Shown here piece by piece: positions 47,053 to 55,623 of a stretch of DNA of 56,418 nucleotides (position 1 is its first letter; each line of letters starts with the position of its first letter). The DNA comes from a virus: positions 1 through 56,418 of the IMG/VR virus record IMGVR_UViG_3300049595_000896. One strand, given 5' to 3'. Below the pieces are notes generated by a model that ran no database searches, was not told where the DNA came from, and saw nothing but the letters and a program-made list of their open reading frames with translations. Made by a program: the position numbers and the translations under genes.

Positions 47053-48033
47053 TTAAGCAGCGACAATGCGACCTTCCCGCTGTGCAGCGAAGATGTCGCG
47101 TTCGATTCGGTCGCGTTCCTGCTCCTTGCCCCTGTACTTTCCAGACTTAACATCATTGAAAAACCTTCTGATGTCTTCTGTAGAGTATGTGGCGCTGTTA
47201 GTATTTACAGGCGCTGCCGTCTTTCCTCTTCCGGGAGCAACCTGTTTTTCCAACTGAGAAGCCTGAACCTTCCGATTGGGTTGAGCAACTGACGACTCTG
47301 AAGTACCAGACCAACTATTAAAGAAGTTAGCTACACGGCGGGCATCCAGATTACGCTGTGCGTCTTCAAGATAGACCTGACGTGTAAGCCCTGTAAGCGG
47401 ATCTACTTCCAGCAACCATTCCCTGAAATCAGGACTTTCGTTGATAGTAGCCCACTGGGGCGCATACGAAGTCAATTCCGTCCAGAACTGCTGTTCGCGA
47501 GACTGAGCGTGATTAGCGGCAATCTGCTCCACACGTGGGACCACGGAGGTTTGCATCTGCCGTATAAGCTTCTCAAGTTCTGCGATACGGGCCTGCGCTG
47601 CAGCCGCTTCTTCCCTACTTACCCGACGCATAACGTCGATTGACTCGCCATACTCCTCGATATCTTTGTCAGTAATAAGCTTACTGGGTGATTCGGGAGC
47701 CGGCTGCTGCGTAGAAAAAGAAGCCATCAGCTGCTCAAGGTTAGAAATTTTGGCTTGCAACTCTTTATTTTGAGCGTGCAAACGTGGAACTTCTGCGTTG
47801 TACATCCCTTGCAGTGTACGGTATTTTTGTTCGAATGACTCTCCTTGTTGGGTGCCTGCCCGAGTTTGCTCGTTTTGGACAGGCTGTTTTGCAGTTTCCG
47901 TCACACTGTCGGCTTCAGGAGTTGCCTCTTCCGAAGATGCAGCCTGAGTCTCCTCTGGCGTCTCTTGGTTAAGTTCCAAATACAACTGCTGTACAGCCTC
48001 AGACTGTTTGCGAACCTGCTCTGGTAGTGCCAC
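47053..48033 (-). CDS. Scaffolding protein
   Basis: The product has 326 residues. Acidic, low-complexity N-terminus (ETPEETQAASSEEATPEAD), coiled coils in the centre (YNAEVPRLHAQNKELQAKISNLEQL), and a helical C-terminus with DIRRFFNDVKSGKYRG. The composition and place between portal and capsid genes fit a scaffold. Confidence 0.85.
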   Translation of the reverse strand: MALPEQVRKQSEAVQQLYLELNQETPEETQAASSEEATPEADSVTETAKQPVQNEQTRAGTQQGESFEQKYRTLQGMYNAEVPRLHAQNKELQAKISNLEQLMASFSTQQPAPESPSKLITDKDIEEYGESIDVMRRVSREEAAAAQARIAELEKLIRQMQTSVVPRVEQIAANHAQSREQQFWTELTSYAPQWATINESPDFREWLLEVDPLTGLTRQVYLEDAQRNLDARRVANFFNSWSGTSESSVAQPNRKVQASQLEKQVAPGRGKTAAPVNTNSATYSTEDIRRFFNDVKSGKYRGKEQERDRIERDIFAAQREGRIVAA

Positions 48034-48060
48034 GTTGAACGCTCCTATCGGTGTGCGTAA

Positions 48061-48291
48061 TTAAACGGCTGCCTGTTTTGGCTTTGCCGCAAGATCAGGG
48101 GCATCTTTTGCGAGACGTGTAATCTCGCTTAAAACTTGACAGCGCCCCTGTGCAACTGTCACGTTTTGTCCACTATATGGTAAAGCTTCTAATTCTAAAA
48201 GCCTCCACTCGTTTAACCATGTAAACAATTGTGGATACTGCAATGTTGCAGCAGCCAATGCTTTTACAACGTCTGGGTCTGGGCGTTTCAT
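48061..48291 (-). CDS. Small conserved protein between portal and scaffold
   Basis: The product has 76 residues. PDPDVVKALAAATLQYPQLFTWLNEW is a recurring pattern in small genes at this location in podoviruses. Start overlaps the portal stop as ATGA. Function is unknown, probably head assembly. Confidence 0.7.
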   Translation of the reverse strand: MKRPDPDVVKALAAATLQYPQLFTWLNEWRLLELEALPYSGQNVTVAQGRCQVLSEITRLAKDAPDLAAKPKQAAV

Positions 48292-50336
48292 GAACCCGCT
48301 CCAGTTACCCTATTACTGACGACATTACCCTCCATACCCCCCATGGTCTGACCACCGGGCTGGATAGGAGCGGGCGCAGAAGGCTGCTGCATGGAGGCTG
48401 ACTGCGCTGCAATACGCGCTTTGTGGGCTTCTTTCTCCCGGGACGGGACAACTTCGTCCACGGGCATCTGTAGCCCCTTGGCCACCTCACGCAGCAGGGC
48501 TGCGCGTCCGTCTTTCCCAATGATCTCAATATCAAACTGGTTGGCTGTAGCGTTCAGGAACTCTATGCGCCTTACATTTACAGTCTCTTTAACCGCCAGA
48601 TTGACCGCACCCATCGGCACAATCTCTGCATCGCCCTTAATAGCCTCGTCCTCGTCGTATCTCATATTGTATATAAACTGACGACGCACCATCGGCTTAA
48701 CAATGTCATGGTCTATGTGCATTACGACCTGTCGTATGCCCTTGCCGGCTGACCCCATAAGCATGGACAGGCCGGAAGCTGTGCGTCCCGCCCCTTGCAC
48801 GTTCAAATCACCATAAACATACGCCGGAATGCCGGAATGATCGTCCGCCATACGGCTAAACCGCTCGTAAACGGCCATAAGTGTCTGGGCATTGTCGTTT
48901 GGCTGGTTAAATCTGACCGCAGGGGCGCTTGACCCGAGCGGATCGTTGGTTACCTGCCAGATTTTCCACGGATGGATCTGTGTAATGTCTTCATTTGGCG
49001 GAATACGCTCCAGATTGACCTCAACTTGGGGTCCGGACGCTATACCCATGTTGTTTACAAGGGCTCTGGCCGCTGCATTACACACGGATTGGATGTCTTT
49101 GAGGATTTCCGGGATAGATTTCCCCCAAAACGCACCCGGAACCTTGATAAATGAGGTCTTTGCGTAGGGTTTTTCGCCAAGTGGATCGTAATTCAGCACT
49201 GCCTTGAGCACATAATTGCCCGACATCCACACATTTGCGTCGTATTCCTTGGCTTCGTCGGGTACGTCTTCCTCTGGCATACCCCATTCACGCAGCATCT
49301 TGCCGCTAACCTTGCCCCAGAACTCCAAAACATCGAAAGTTTCGGTCGGAGACCGGTAAGAATAGAACTTTCTCTCCAGATCGTTCTTTACAAGCTCGAC
49401 ATCTTCGTTGATCCAGCTTGAAACATTGCCGATTTCAAGCACTTTTCGTATGGCTTCGTCATCGTAACCGGGTACGCCGATAAGGTCGGCCAGATCCATG
49501 CGGCTGAGCGGATGGTGCTCAAACAAATAACCTTCATTTATATGGGTTATCTTAGGCTCCGGATAGATACGGAACGGATCGACCCGTTCGTACTCAGGCG
49601 CAAGACGCTCTGAAGGCTCTGCAACAGTCGCTCCGAAGCTGTCCTTGGACCAGCTGAGCACGCGCTGCCGCCTGACAATAGGTCCTTTGACAAACGCGCA
49701 GGGGAAAGTCGCAAGATCTGTGATAAAGTCGTTGAACGCATCAGCCCACCCGCCCTGCGCAAACTGATCGTCTATCTTGATCTTCATGCTGTCGGCGCGA
49801 TTGTGAGCCTCCTGAAGCAAGCGGAACCTGAAGTCCTGCGCTACTACTTCACGTAGCTGTTCAACCTGCGCCGGAGACGGAGCCATACCGTCTGTCTGGA
49901 TTATACCCAAGATCTCTTTTGCAAGTTCTTCCTGAATAGCCGCTTCTTTAGTAGGGTCAATTGAGGGTATAGGCGTCGGTTTAAGATCCCACGGAGGCGA
50001 GCCCGTATCCATGAGGATGTCGCGCAGCCAGCTTTCAGCTGCGCGGCACTTAACCTCCGTCAGCATCATGAAGATATCTGACCCACCAACCGCATTAATC
50101 TGCTTGCGTTTAGAGGCGTCGTACTCTCCGTTACGCTGTCTCATACTATCGAGCATGATGTACTCGATAGGTTTCTTGGCTTCTTTTGCCGCATCCCAGC
50201 ATCGGCGAAGATACGCAGCGAGGCCAAGTATTATCGGGTTATTCTGCCGTTCTGCCAGATCGCGCTCGATAGCCTCTTTTTCCGCAGCTGTAAGAGCTAC
50301 GTTGTTGACCACCCGAAGCATCGTCATGTCGGCCAT
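48288..50336 (-). CDS. Portal protein (head-tail connector)
   Basis: The product has 682 residues, a normal length for podovirus portals. Contains YDASKRKQINAVGGSDIFMM, KAVLNYDPLGEKPYAKTSF and a long helical part. The C-terminal QPSAPAPIQPGGQT tail is likely disordered. Next to scaffold and capsid genes. A candidate promoter lies just before the start (50368-50396). Confidence 0.9.
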   Translation of the reverse strand: MADMTMLRVVNNVALTAAEKEAIERDLAERQNNPIILGLAAYLRRCWDAAKEAKKPIEYIMLDSMRQRNGEYDASKRKQINAVGGSDIFMMLTEVKCRAAESWLRDILMDTGSPPWDLKPTPIPSIDPTKEAAIQEELAKEILGIIQTDGMAPSPAQVEQLREVVAQDFRFRLLQEAHNRADSMKIKIDDQFAQGGWADAFNDFITDLATFPCAFVKGPIVRRQRVLSWSKDSFGATVAEPSERLAPEYERVDPFRIYPEPKITHINEGYLFEHHPLSRMDLADLIGVPGYDDEAIRKVLEIGNVSSWINEDVELVKNDLERKFYSYRSPTETFDVLEFWGKVSGKMLREWGMPEEDVPDEAKEYDANVWMSGNYVLKAVLNYDPLGEKPYAKTSFIKVPGAFWGKSIPEILKDIQSVCNAAARALVNNMGIASGPQVEVNLERIPPNEDITQIHPWKIWQVTNDPLGSSAPAVRFNQPNDNAQTLMAVYERFSRMADDHSGIPAYVYGDLNVQGAGRTASGLSMLMGSAGKGIRQVVMHIDHDIVKPMVRRQFIYNMRYDEDEAIKGDAEIVPMGAVNLAVKETVNVRRIEFLNATANQFDIEIIGKDGRAALLREVAKGLQMPVDEVVPSREKEAHKARIAAQSASMQQPSAPAPIQPGGQTMGGMEGNVVSNRVTGAGS

Positions 50337-50367
50337 TTATCTATCTCTTAAATGGTATCGAGTATAT

Positions 50368-50396
50368 AATTTACACTAAAAAAGATAAAATTACAA
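50368..50396 (-). promoter_or_regulatory. Candidate late promoter before portal
   Basis: On the minus strand TTGTAA (50396-50391) and TAAATT (50373-50368) are separated by 17 nt in an AT-rich gap, each matching sigma70 boxes at four of six bases. It would drive the portal and head genes. Modest match, so low confidence. Confidence 0.35.
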
Positions 50397-50399
50397 TCC

Positions 50400-51539
50400 T
50401 TAAAGTCTGTAAAAATCTTTTCTCCAAGTAGTCATCCGCCTGAGCCGCAACAGTTTTCTCCACTCTATGGTGCTTTCGGATGGGTTCAATGTAGGCCTTG
50501 TTATTGTAACAGCGCCTGTTGAAACGCCTGTAGCTGTTAAAGCATGCCGCTGTGTGACAGTCGCCGTCCCAACCGTTGGCGCACCCGTTGATGCGCTAGC
50601 TGCCGCGAGATTGTCTTGGTTTGATTCCGCAGTTAAAGTCGTTGTGCCGACAGTCGGCGCACCCGTCGCAACACTTGTGGCTGTTAAAGTATGCAGCTGT
50701 GTAAGCGCGGCTGTCCCAACCGTTGGCGCACCCGTCGCAACACCTGTAGCTGTAAGGACATGCAGCTGTGCAAGCGTTGAGGTGCCGACAGTCGGTGCAC
50801 CCGTCGCAATACCTGTAGCTGTTAAAACATGCCGCTGCGTAAGTGTACTCGTACCAACAGTCGGTGCACCTGTCGCAATACCTGTAGCTGTTAAAGCATC
50901 AGCAGACGCAACCGGCTCAACCGCAATTGTAGCAGCGACCCATCCGTCGGATGCTGAAACCGTAAAAGTGCCGGGGTTTTCGGAACTGGCGGCGTTGGTA
51001 CGGTAGCTTGAGCTTATGCCGCAACCCGCTGCGTTGTCGGCCTCATCATAAATACCGTTTGTGGTGTAGTTGGTCGGGAATGTAACCGGATCTGCGGAGT
51101 TGCCGTTAGTACTCAGCCCGACGAGCCACAGGGTATCGGCGCTGCCCCACGCGGGAGACAGGTTTGGAGGATCTGGGGTTGTGCTGCTGCCTGCGGCAGT
51201 TGCAGCCTGAACGCTGTCCCAACCCGTAATTCGGTAAATATGCCAAGTGAAACGTTCAGCGACGCTGGTTGTAATGCCGAGGACTTTGCTATCTTCCGTC
51301 CCGTCAGCAGTTTTATAGTATGCAACCAGTTTGTTGAGCGTAGTCTGATTTGCAGCGAATAGTTCTGTCCACGTTCCGGCTGTTGAATTATCCCACGTGT
51401 AAGTCGGGTTACCGTCGCTGGACAGCAGAATAAGTATCAGATCGCCGTTGTTGATCGTCGCCGGCAGGGTGATGTTAAAGCTGCTGACGTTTGCAAGCTG
51501 CACCGCCCGCGTGACTGACTGGACGGTCGGGAAGGCCAC
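50400..51539 (-). CDS. Virion surface-like protein with 23-residue repeats
   Basis: The product has 379 residues from GTG 51539, which has AAAGGG 6 nt upstream; a TTG at 51557 is less likely. The N-terminal 210 residues are strand-rich (jelly-roll-like, with ERFTWHIYRITGWDSVQ). Then five copies of a TGAPTVGT repeat, 23 residues apart in the main, with a sixth degenerate one, and a basic C-terminal tip (EWRKLLRLRRMTTWRKDFYRL). It may be an adhesin-like decoration. Its location between terminase and portal is unusual for a fibre. Confidence 0.65.
   Translation of the reverse strand: MAFPTVQSVTRAVQLANVSSFNITLPATINNGDLILILLSSDGNPTYTWDNSTAGTWTELFAANQTTLNKLVAYYKTADGTEDSKVLGITTSVAERFTWHIYRITGWDSVQAATAAGSSTTPDPPNLSPAWGSADTLWLVGLSTNGNSADPVTFPTNYTTNGIYDEADNAAGCGISSSYRTNAASSENPGTFTVSASDGWVAATIAVEPVASADALTATGIATGAPTVGTSTLTQRHVLTATGIATGAPTVGTSTLAQLHVLTATGVATGAPTVGTAALTQLHTLTATSVATGAPTVGTTTLTAESNQDNLAAASASTGAPTVGTATVTQRHALTATGVSTGAVTITRPTLNPSESTIEWRKLLRLRRMTTWRKDFYRL
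50495..50905 (-). repeat. 69-bp tandem repeats encoding TGAPTVGT units
   Basis: Plus-strand blocks containing CCAACCGTTGGCGCACC / ACAGTCGGTGCACC recur at about 69-bp steps between 50495 and 50905. Five good copies and one degenerate copy; one unit is a few codons longer. Coding for a repeated surface domain, not a CRISPR array. Confidence 0.85.
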
Positions 51540-51540
51540 A

Positions 51541-51825
51541 TCAGACCCTTTCCACAACCAGTGCGTTTGTATCAGTCACCGATACGCTAATAACGTCCCG
51601 CTGCCCGCTCCACACCTGACGCAAAGTTAGAAGAGCAGCGCCGTCATCAAGGTGCCCCGGCACAGCAACCACGATAAGTTCTTCCGGTCCCGGTTCAGAG
51701 GGGCCCGGCACAAAATCAGGTTCGGTCAGCTGAGCTTGTGCAATTTCTTCCGGCGTCATTGCTGGCGCTGCGGATCGCCGCGAGACCACGCTAGCTAGCT
51801 TGTACACAACCCATGTCTCGGCCAT
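51541..51825 (-). CDS. Hypothetical protein in post-terminase cassette
   Basis: The product has 94 residues with a Pro/Glu-rich middle (EPDFVPGPSEPGPEE) and a strand-rich C-terminus. Overlaps the previous stop by one base. No family is recognised; likely co-expressed with its virion-associated neighbours. Confidence 0.55.
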   Translation of the reverse strand: MAETWVVYKLASVVSRRSAAPAMTPEEIAQAQLTEPDFVPGPSEPGPEELIVVAVPGHLDDGAALLTLRQVWSGQRDVISVSVTDTNALVVERV

Positions 51826-52193
51826 TACACCGCATCCGGCACGCCAACGTCAAACGCCGTCAGAGAAAAAGTGTTGCCGCTGGTGACAGATTGCGATGAC
51901 GTCAAAGAGCCGGTGGCAAGCAGCCGCTCATTTGCATGATCCGCAAGGGCCCAATGCGTTGCTGTCCCTGTTGAATTAACAGTGCCGTCAGTGATTGCTG
52001 AAATAGTGGTCTTGCGCCCGCCGCCTGTCCGATCGCTAACGGCCCCCATCGTGGGACTGGTTTTCGTCCCAAGATTGTAAGTTGAGCTGGCCTGTGCCCA
52101 CGTTGTCGCTTCCTGCGACGTGATGAAAAGACGTGTAGCTTCCCGCACTTTCTCCACGAGACCGTCGAGTGCGTAGTCTGCAATGAATGGCAT
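51825..52193 (-). CDS. Conserved phage virion-associated protein
   Basis: The product has 122 residues. MPFIADYALDGLVEKVREATRL, then SQEATTWAQASSTYNLG and SGNTFSLTAFDVGVPDAV, a pattern common among small phage structural genes. Strand-rich C-terminal half. Probably a head or tail decoration component. Confidence 0.65.
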   Translation of the reverse strand: MPFIADYALDGLVEKVREATRLFITSQEATTWAQASSTYNLGTKTSPTMGAVSDRTGGGRKTTISAITDGTVNSTGTATHWALADHANERLLATGSLTSSQSVTSGNTFSLTAFDVGVPDAV

Positions 52194-52205
52194 CGAACAT
52201 CCTCG

Positions 52206-52808
52206 TTAATCTGATAAAAGCGTGCGTAATTGACTAAGCCTGTCTTCGCGTTTAGTCATAGCTTCTTCGCGTTTAGTCATAGCTTTTTGCTCAGCTGCAA
52301 GTTTGGTTGCGGCTTCGTCAATTGCAATTTTTTCGGATGCCATAGCTTCTTTTTCCGAAGCTATCTCTGCGAGAACTTTGATAATTTTTTGCTCACGCGA
52401 AACTACATCAGCTAGTCTGTTATCGACGTGAGATCTTGCAACTTTTAGTTTTGCCTGTTCTTCTTCTATACTAGTTTTCTGATTGTTTAGTTTTGTTTCT
52501 GCTGCTTTAATAGATGCTTCTTTTTTATTTAACGCCTGAATTTTAGTTTCTAAATTAGCAATCTGAATAGCAAGCGCTTCTGTTTTTGCAAACGCCTCCG
52601 CCCGCACGGTATCAAGCCTTTCCGCCTCAGCTTTCATGGCGGCTCGCGCTTTATCGACTGCGTCCTGCTCTGCACGAAGTTTACCGACAACATCCTGCGC
52701 CCGCTCTGTGTCAGCGAGTGCGGCAAAAGCAGATAGCATATCGCCCAAAGCGCTACTTTGTACCGCTCCCTGCGCCCGTCTAGCGTTATTGAATATCCGC
52801 TGTGTCAT
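52206..52808 (-). CDS. Coiled-coil protein of post-terminase cassette
   Basis: The product has 200 residues. From about residue 40 onward it is an almost unbroken charged coiled coil, with MTKREEAMTKRED near the end. It could be a shaft, a tail-length or assembly protein. No family is recognised. Confidence 0.65.
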   Translation of the reverse strand: MTQRIFNNARRAQGAVQSSALGDMLSAFAALADTERAQDVVGKLRAEQDAVDKARAAMKAEAERLDTVRAEAFAKTEALAIQIANLETKIQALNKKEASIKAAETKLNNQKTSIEEEQAKLKVARSHVDNRLADVVSREQKIIKVLAEIASEKEAMASEKIAIDEAATKLAAEQKAMTKREEAMTKREDRLSQLRTLLSD

Positions 52809-52812
52809 TATT

Positions 52813-53163
52813 TTATCCTCGTAGAACCAGAATAATATCTACTGAGAACCCAACCCCGCCTGAAAAATTGGGCTTAAAATAAGCAGCCGCAAGAGACAGT
52901 TCGTAGATTGCGCTTGATGTTGTTTCGATCAGGTTACCAACCGGATCGTACGCCGGGAACCACGAAACAGCGTCGTTACTCTGCAAGAGCGATACAGTGG
53001 CCCCACCAAACGTACCGCTAATCTGCACGCAACCGGCAAACCCGTATTGCCCCTGTACGAGGAACGGAGCGAGCGTATCGCTAGGAGTAACCCCCCGCCA
53101 AACAACTGTAGGGACGCCGTCGTACGAGCCCGTTCGCTCAATCGTAGGGGTTATGACACCCAT
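52813..53163 (-). CDS. Small virion-associated protein
   Basis: The product has 116 residues with GGGAGG 5 nt before the ATG. Strand-rich: TPTIERTGSYDGVPTVVWRGVT, ATVSLLQSNDAVSWFPAYDP. The pattern is found in small head or tail decoration proteins. It is first in the cassette downstream of a hairpin and a candidate promoter. Confidence 0.65.
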   Translation of the reverse strand: MGVITPTIERTGSYDGVPTVVWRGVTPSDTLAPFLVQGQYGFAGCVQISGTFGGATVSLLQSNDAVSWFPAYDPVGNLIETTSSAIYELSLAAAYFKPNFSGGVGFSVDIILVLRG

Positions 53164-53191
53164 GCATGCCTCCCGCTATCTACACGTACAC

Positions 53192-53218
53192 ACTATACGA
53201 GTTGTATCTCGCGTGCAA
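53192..53218 (-). promoter_or_regulatory. Candidate promoter before post-terminase cassette
   Basis: On the minus strand TTGCAC (53218-53213) and TATAGT (53197-53192) with a 15-nt spacer. The -10 match is good, the -35 fair, the spacer short. It lies 29 nt before the ATG at 53163, downstream of a terminator-like hairpin. Confidence 0.3.
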
Positions 53219-53228
53219 GTAGAAAATC

Positions 53229-53260
53229 TCCCCCTGCCGAGGAAGCTGGCAGCAGGGGGA
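53229..53260 (-). terminator. Terminator-like hairpin after large terminase
   Basis: TCCCCCTGC (53229-53237) pairs with GCAGGGGGA (53252-53260) across a 14-nt loop; on the minus strand it is followed by a T-rich stretch (GATTTTCT). Further inverted repeats GGTCTC/GAGACC (53263-53275) and ATGCCGG/CCGGCAT (about 53279-53304) lie upstream in transcription direction. Confidence 0.55.
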
Positions 53261-53342
53261 GCAGGTCTCCGAGACCACATGCCGGTAGGGGGGACAGGCC
53301 GGCATACTCTGTGTTAACACACCCGCACCCTCTCCGCAAGCC

Positions 53343-54725
53343 CTATGTCCACCCGGCAGTCGAGACTTGCCGCACCTCCCTCGCCCGGGGCATAAACCCT
53401 CCGTCGCTTATAGATGATATATGCAACATAAGGTACTGCAGCGCCTCCGCCACGTGAGAGTGCTTGTTCTTGTCGATGGCCTCGTTCTTGTGATGGTAGC
53501 GGTACCCACCCATCATGGCTGCTTTAAGCTGGGTGCACCTAGGGTCAACCAAGAACGCAGCGTCCCCGTCAACCTGCCGCATGAGGTACTCGTCCACAGC
53601 GTTTATCCTCGCGGAGATACTGTTAGTCCTAGCGGGTATGACCTTGAGCCCCTCAGCCTTGATGATGTCCACCGCACTGCGCTCGTCCGTCTGCGCCCTC
53701 TGCACCCCGGCAGGGTCAGTGACGACCAAGACAGGCGACCCCGGGAACCTCTCGTAAAGGAGCGGCCTGAGCACCGACCTCACGAACCTCTGCACCCCCA
53801 TGTCGAAGCTCACCGCCTCAGCAAGCACAAGCGCCCTGCCCCTAGGATCAAGCTGCCCCACCACAGCCGCAGGCGTCAGACCCAAGTCCATCCCTACGAC
53901 AATAGGTCGCACCCCATTGGAGATATGGCGCATGTTGGATCTGGCCATGTGGTAGTCTGGCCTGAAGTACTTGTACACAGGCTTGCCCGCAGAGCTAAGC
54001 CCATACTCTCCATCAATGTAAACCCTTATGTACTCCTCAGACCGCCCGGTCGTATCATAGTACCCCTCAGGCAGGTTATCTATGTTCTCCGCCAAGGGCG
54101 ACCGGCCAGACGGCTGCTTGAACACCTCCCACCGGTTATTGTTAGGCGACACCCCATCCTTGGGGTCCAAGTGCTCCATCTGGTAGTACCACCACGTCTC
54201 CATGGTGGGAGGGTTAGTGTCCGCCCACATGCCATGCCACGTAGGCCCGCCGTCCTTGGCCGAAGGGAAGCGCCCAACACGTTTAGACATTGCATCGACA
54301 ATGTCCGGATGAATGTCCCTGCACTCGTTGAACCAAGCAAAGGTCAACTCCAGTGAGTTGAGGTTAGCCACGTCGTCGGCGTCATCCAGCGCCCTGAACA
54401 TGACCTCACACTCGACGTCCCCCAGCTTGAGGAAATAGGTCTTGGTGGTGCGCATGAAGTGCCCACACACCCCATCAGGGAACCAGTCAAGCCAAGTCTT
54501 GATCGTCGTGTCAGTCAGCTGGCGGACAGTCTCACGCACCACGGCGCACCGCGACCGCCTCTTGCCCCTAGCGTCAGGAGCCTGCATGCTGGCCCTGCGT
54601 ATAATCTCGAAGCAGCAGGTCACACTCTTGCCGCTGCCCACGGGGCCCATCAGCACGCGCATCTTGGCGTCGGACAGCATGAACTTGCGGCCAGTAGGCG
54701 GAGGCGTGAAATCAATCGGTTCCAT
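53343..54725 (-). CDS. terL: Terminase large subunit
   Basis: The product has 460 residues. The ATPase has Walker A GPVGSGKS (27-34) and Walker B TFAWFNE. The nuclease has GMDLG, VVTDPAG and a final HSHVAEALQYL segment. The length and motifs are those of a complete packaging motor. It starts inside the end of the small gene 54712-54885 (14-nt overlap). Confidence 0.95.
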   Translation of the reverse strand: MEPIDFTPPPTGRKFMLSDAKMRVLMGPVGSGKSVTCCFEIIRRASMQAPDARGKRRSRCAVVRETVRQLTDTTIKTWLDWFPDGVCGHFMRTTKTYFLKLGDVECEVMFRALDDADDVANLNSLELTFAWFNECRDIHPDIVDAMSKRVGRFPSAKDGGPTWHGMWADTNPPTMETWWYYQMEHLDPKDGVSPNNNRWEVFKQPSGRSPLAENIDNLPEGYYDTTGRSEEYIRVYIDGEYGLSSAGKPVYKYFRPDYHMARSNMRHISNGVRPIVVGMDLGLTPAAVVGQLDPRGRALVLAEAVSFDMGVQRFVRSVLRPLLYERFPGSPVLVVTDPAGVQRAQTDERSAVDIIKAEGLKVIPARTNSISARINAVDEYLMRQVDGDAAFLVDPRCTQLKAAMMGGYRYHHKNEAIDKNKHSHVAEALQYLMLHISSISDGGFMPRAREVRQVSTAGWT

Positions 54726-54885
54726 TGGGGGCCATAGATTTCTGCGGGAGCCTGATAACCCTTATACGTCTAGGGGATCTACGAGTACCTTTAATAACTT
54801 TAGTTAGATAAGATTCTTTATCAAGTTTAAGTTGTTCGACATATGCTTCGTACTCCACTATGGACACGAAGTCTTTCTCAGACAT
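54712..54885 (-). CDS. Small protein between terminase subunits
   Basis: The product has 57 residues from ATG 54885, which overlaps the small terminase stop by 8 nt; a longer start at 54927 would overlap it by 50 nt and has no ribosome site. Helical acidic N-terminus (EKDFVSIVEYEAYVEQLKLDK), strongly basic C-terminus (RRSPRRIRVIRLPQK). Maybe a packaging accessory; function is unknown. Confidence 0.6.
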   Translation of the reverse strand: MSEKDFVSIVEYEAYVEQLKLDKESYLTKVIKGTRRSPRRIRVIRLPQKSMAPNGTD

Positions 54886-55360
54886 CTTCCAGCGCCCAGC
54901 CAGAGGAACTTGGCGGGCTAGGCGCATTGTCTATGATCGTCATGGGCAGGTCCTGCCCACCTAGGTTGATGCTGATACGCACCCCTCCAGACCCAGCCTC
55001 GCCTGTATCTCCCTTGGGCTCCAGTCCGCCCCACTTGACCGTAGACTTGATAAGGTCCGCTTTTACAGCCGGGGAGACCGAGGGGTCGTGGATAAGCAGC
55101 CAAGATGTGGTGAGCAGTTCTTCGGCCTGAGCGCGGGCTTTGAGGCGGAACGTCATGCCCTTGGATACGATCTCTTCCCTGTAACTCTCCACGCGCTTGA
55201 GGAACACAGGGTCAGCGTTGAACGTCAGTAGATCCGCAGGGGCCATGGAGTGGCGCTTAAGTATGTCAGCCACGGGCTCCCCGCTGCCTTCCAGACAGAG
55301 GGCTATGTCAAACGCAAGGCGGTCTGACCACTTGGTGTGGAGGATTGCTGATCTATCCAT
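54878..55360 (-). CDS. terS: Terminase small subunit
   Basis: The product has 160 residues. KWSDRLAFDIALCLEGSGEPVADILKRH and a helical middle match small terminases of related podoviruses; the C-terminal tail is Gly/Pro/Ser-rich. It precedes the large subunit in the operon and would select phage DNA for packaging. Confidence 0.8.
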   Translation of the reverse strand: MDRSAILHTKWSDRLAFDIALCLEGSGEPVADILKRHSMAPADLLTFNADPVFLKRVESYREEIVSKGMTFRLKARAQAEELLTTSWLLIHDPSVSPAVKADLIKSTVKWGGLEPKGDTGEAGSGGVRISINLGGQDLPMTIIDNAPSPPSSSGWALEDV

Positions 55361-55594
55361 GCGTTAAGGATAGCGGGGTTTAAGAAACCGTCAAGAGGCA
55401 AGTGGCTGGGGTAGGGAGGGGGTAGGAGCAGGGGTGAGTAAACTTTACATTTTGGATTTTTGGGTTGTGTTTTGTGCGGTTTACCATGTTGGGGGGAGGC
55501 TAGAACTCACCGTCCGACTGCCCCCCACCCTCTCGCCTCATGCACAAGCGCTGCCGAGCACGTTATGGCTTAGAAACTCGAACAAAACATGCGC
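55361..55594. other. Intergenic region between divergent arms
   Basis: This gap separates terS (minus) and the first plus-strand cassette. It holds one copy of the ACTTTACA repeat (55442-55449) like those in the control region at 647-1322, and a G-rich purine stretch. I see no gene and no convincing minus-strand promoter here, although one must serve the terminase genes. Confidence 0.5.
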
Positions 55595-55623
55595 TTGACA
55601 AATCGAATTAGATATGCCATTGT
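55595..55623 (+). promoter_or_regulatory. Sigma70-like promoter A
   Basis: TTGACA (55595-55600), 17 nt, CATTGT (55618-55623) with an extended TG (55615-55616). Spacer starts AATCGAATT, identical to promoter B at 56067. It lies about 57 nt before the ATG at 55680, with a GGGG/CCCC hairpin and the element GATGTTTGACAT (55655-55666) in the leader. Confidence 0.65.

Noticed and set aside
50495-50905. CRISPR-like repeat array at 69-bp steps
   Set aside because: The units are degenerate, in frame and coding across their length; no unique spacers or cas genes apart from a Cas4-like nuclease typical of phages.
53421-54356. 311-residue plus-strand open frame opposite the large terminase gene
   Set aside because: It lies wholly antisense to terL, which has full ATPase and nuclease motifs. 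The long frame follows from codon composition; its product is His/Arg/Pro-rich with no recognisable domain.
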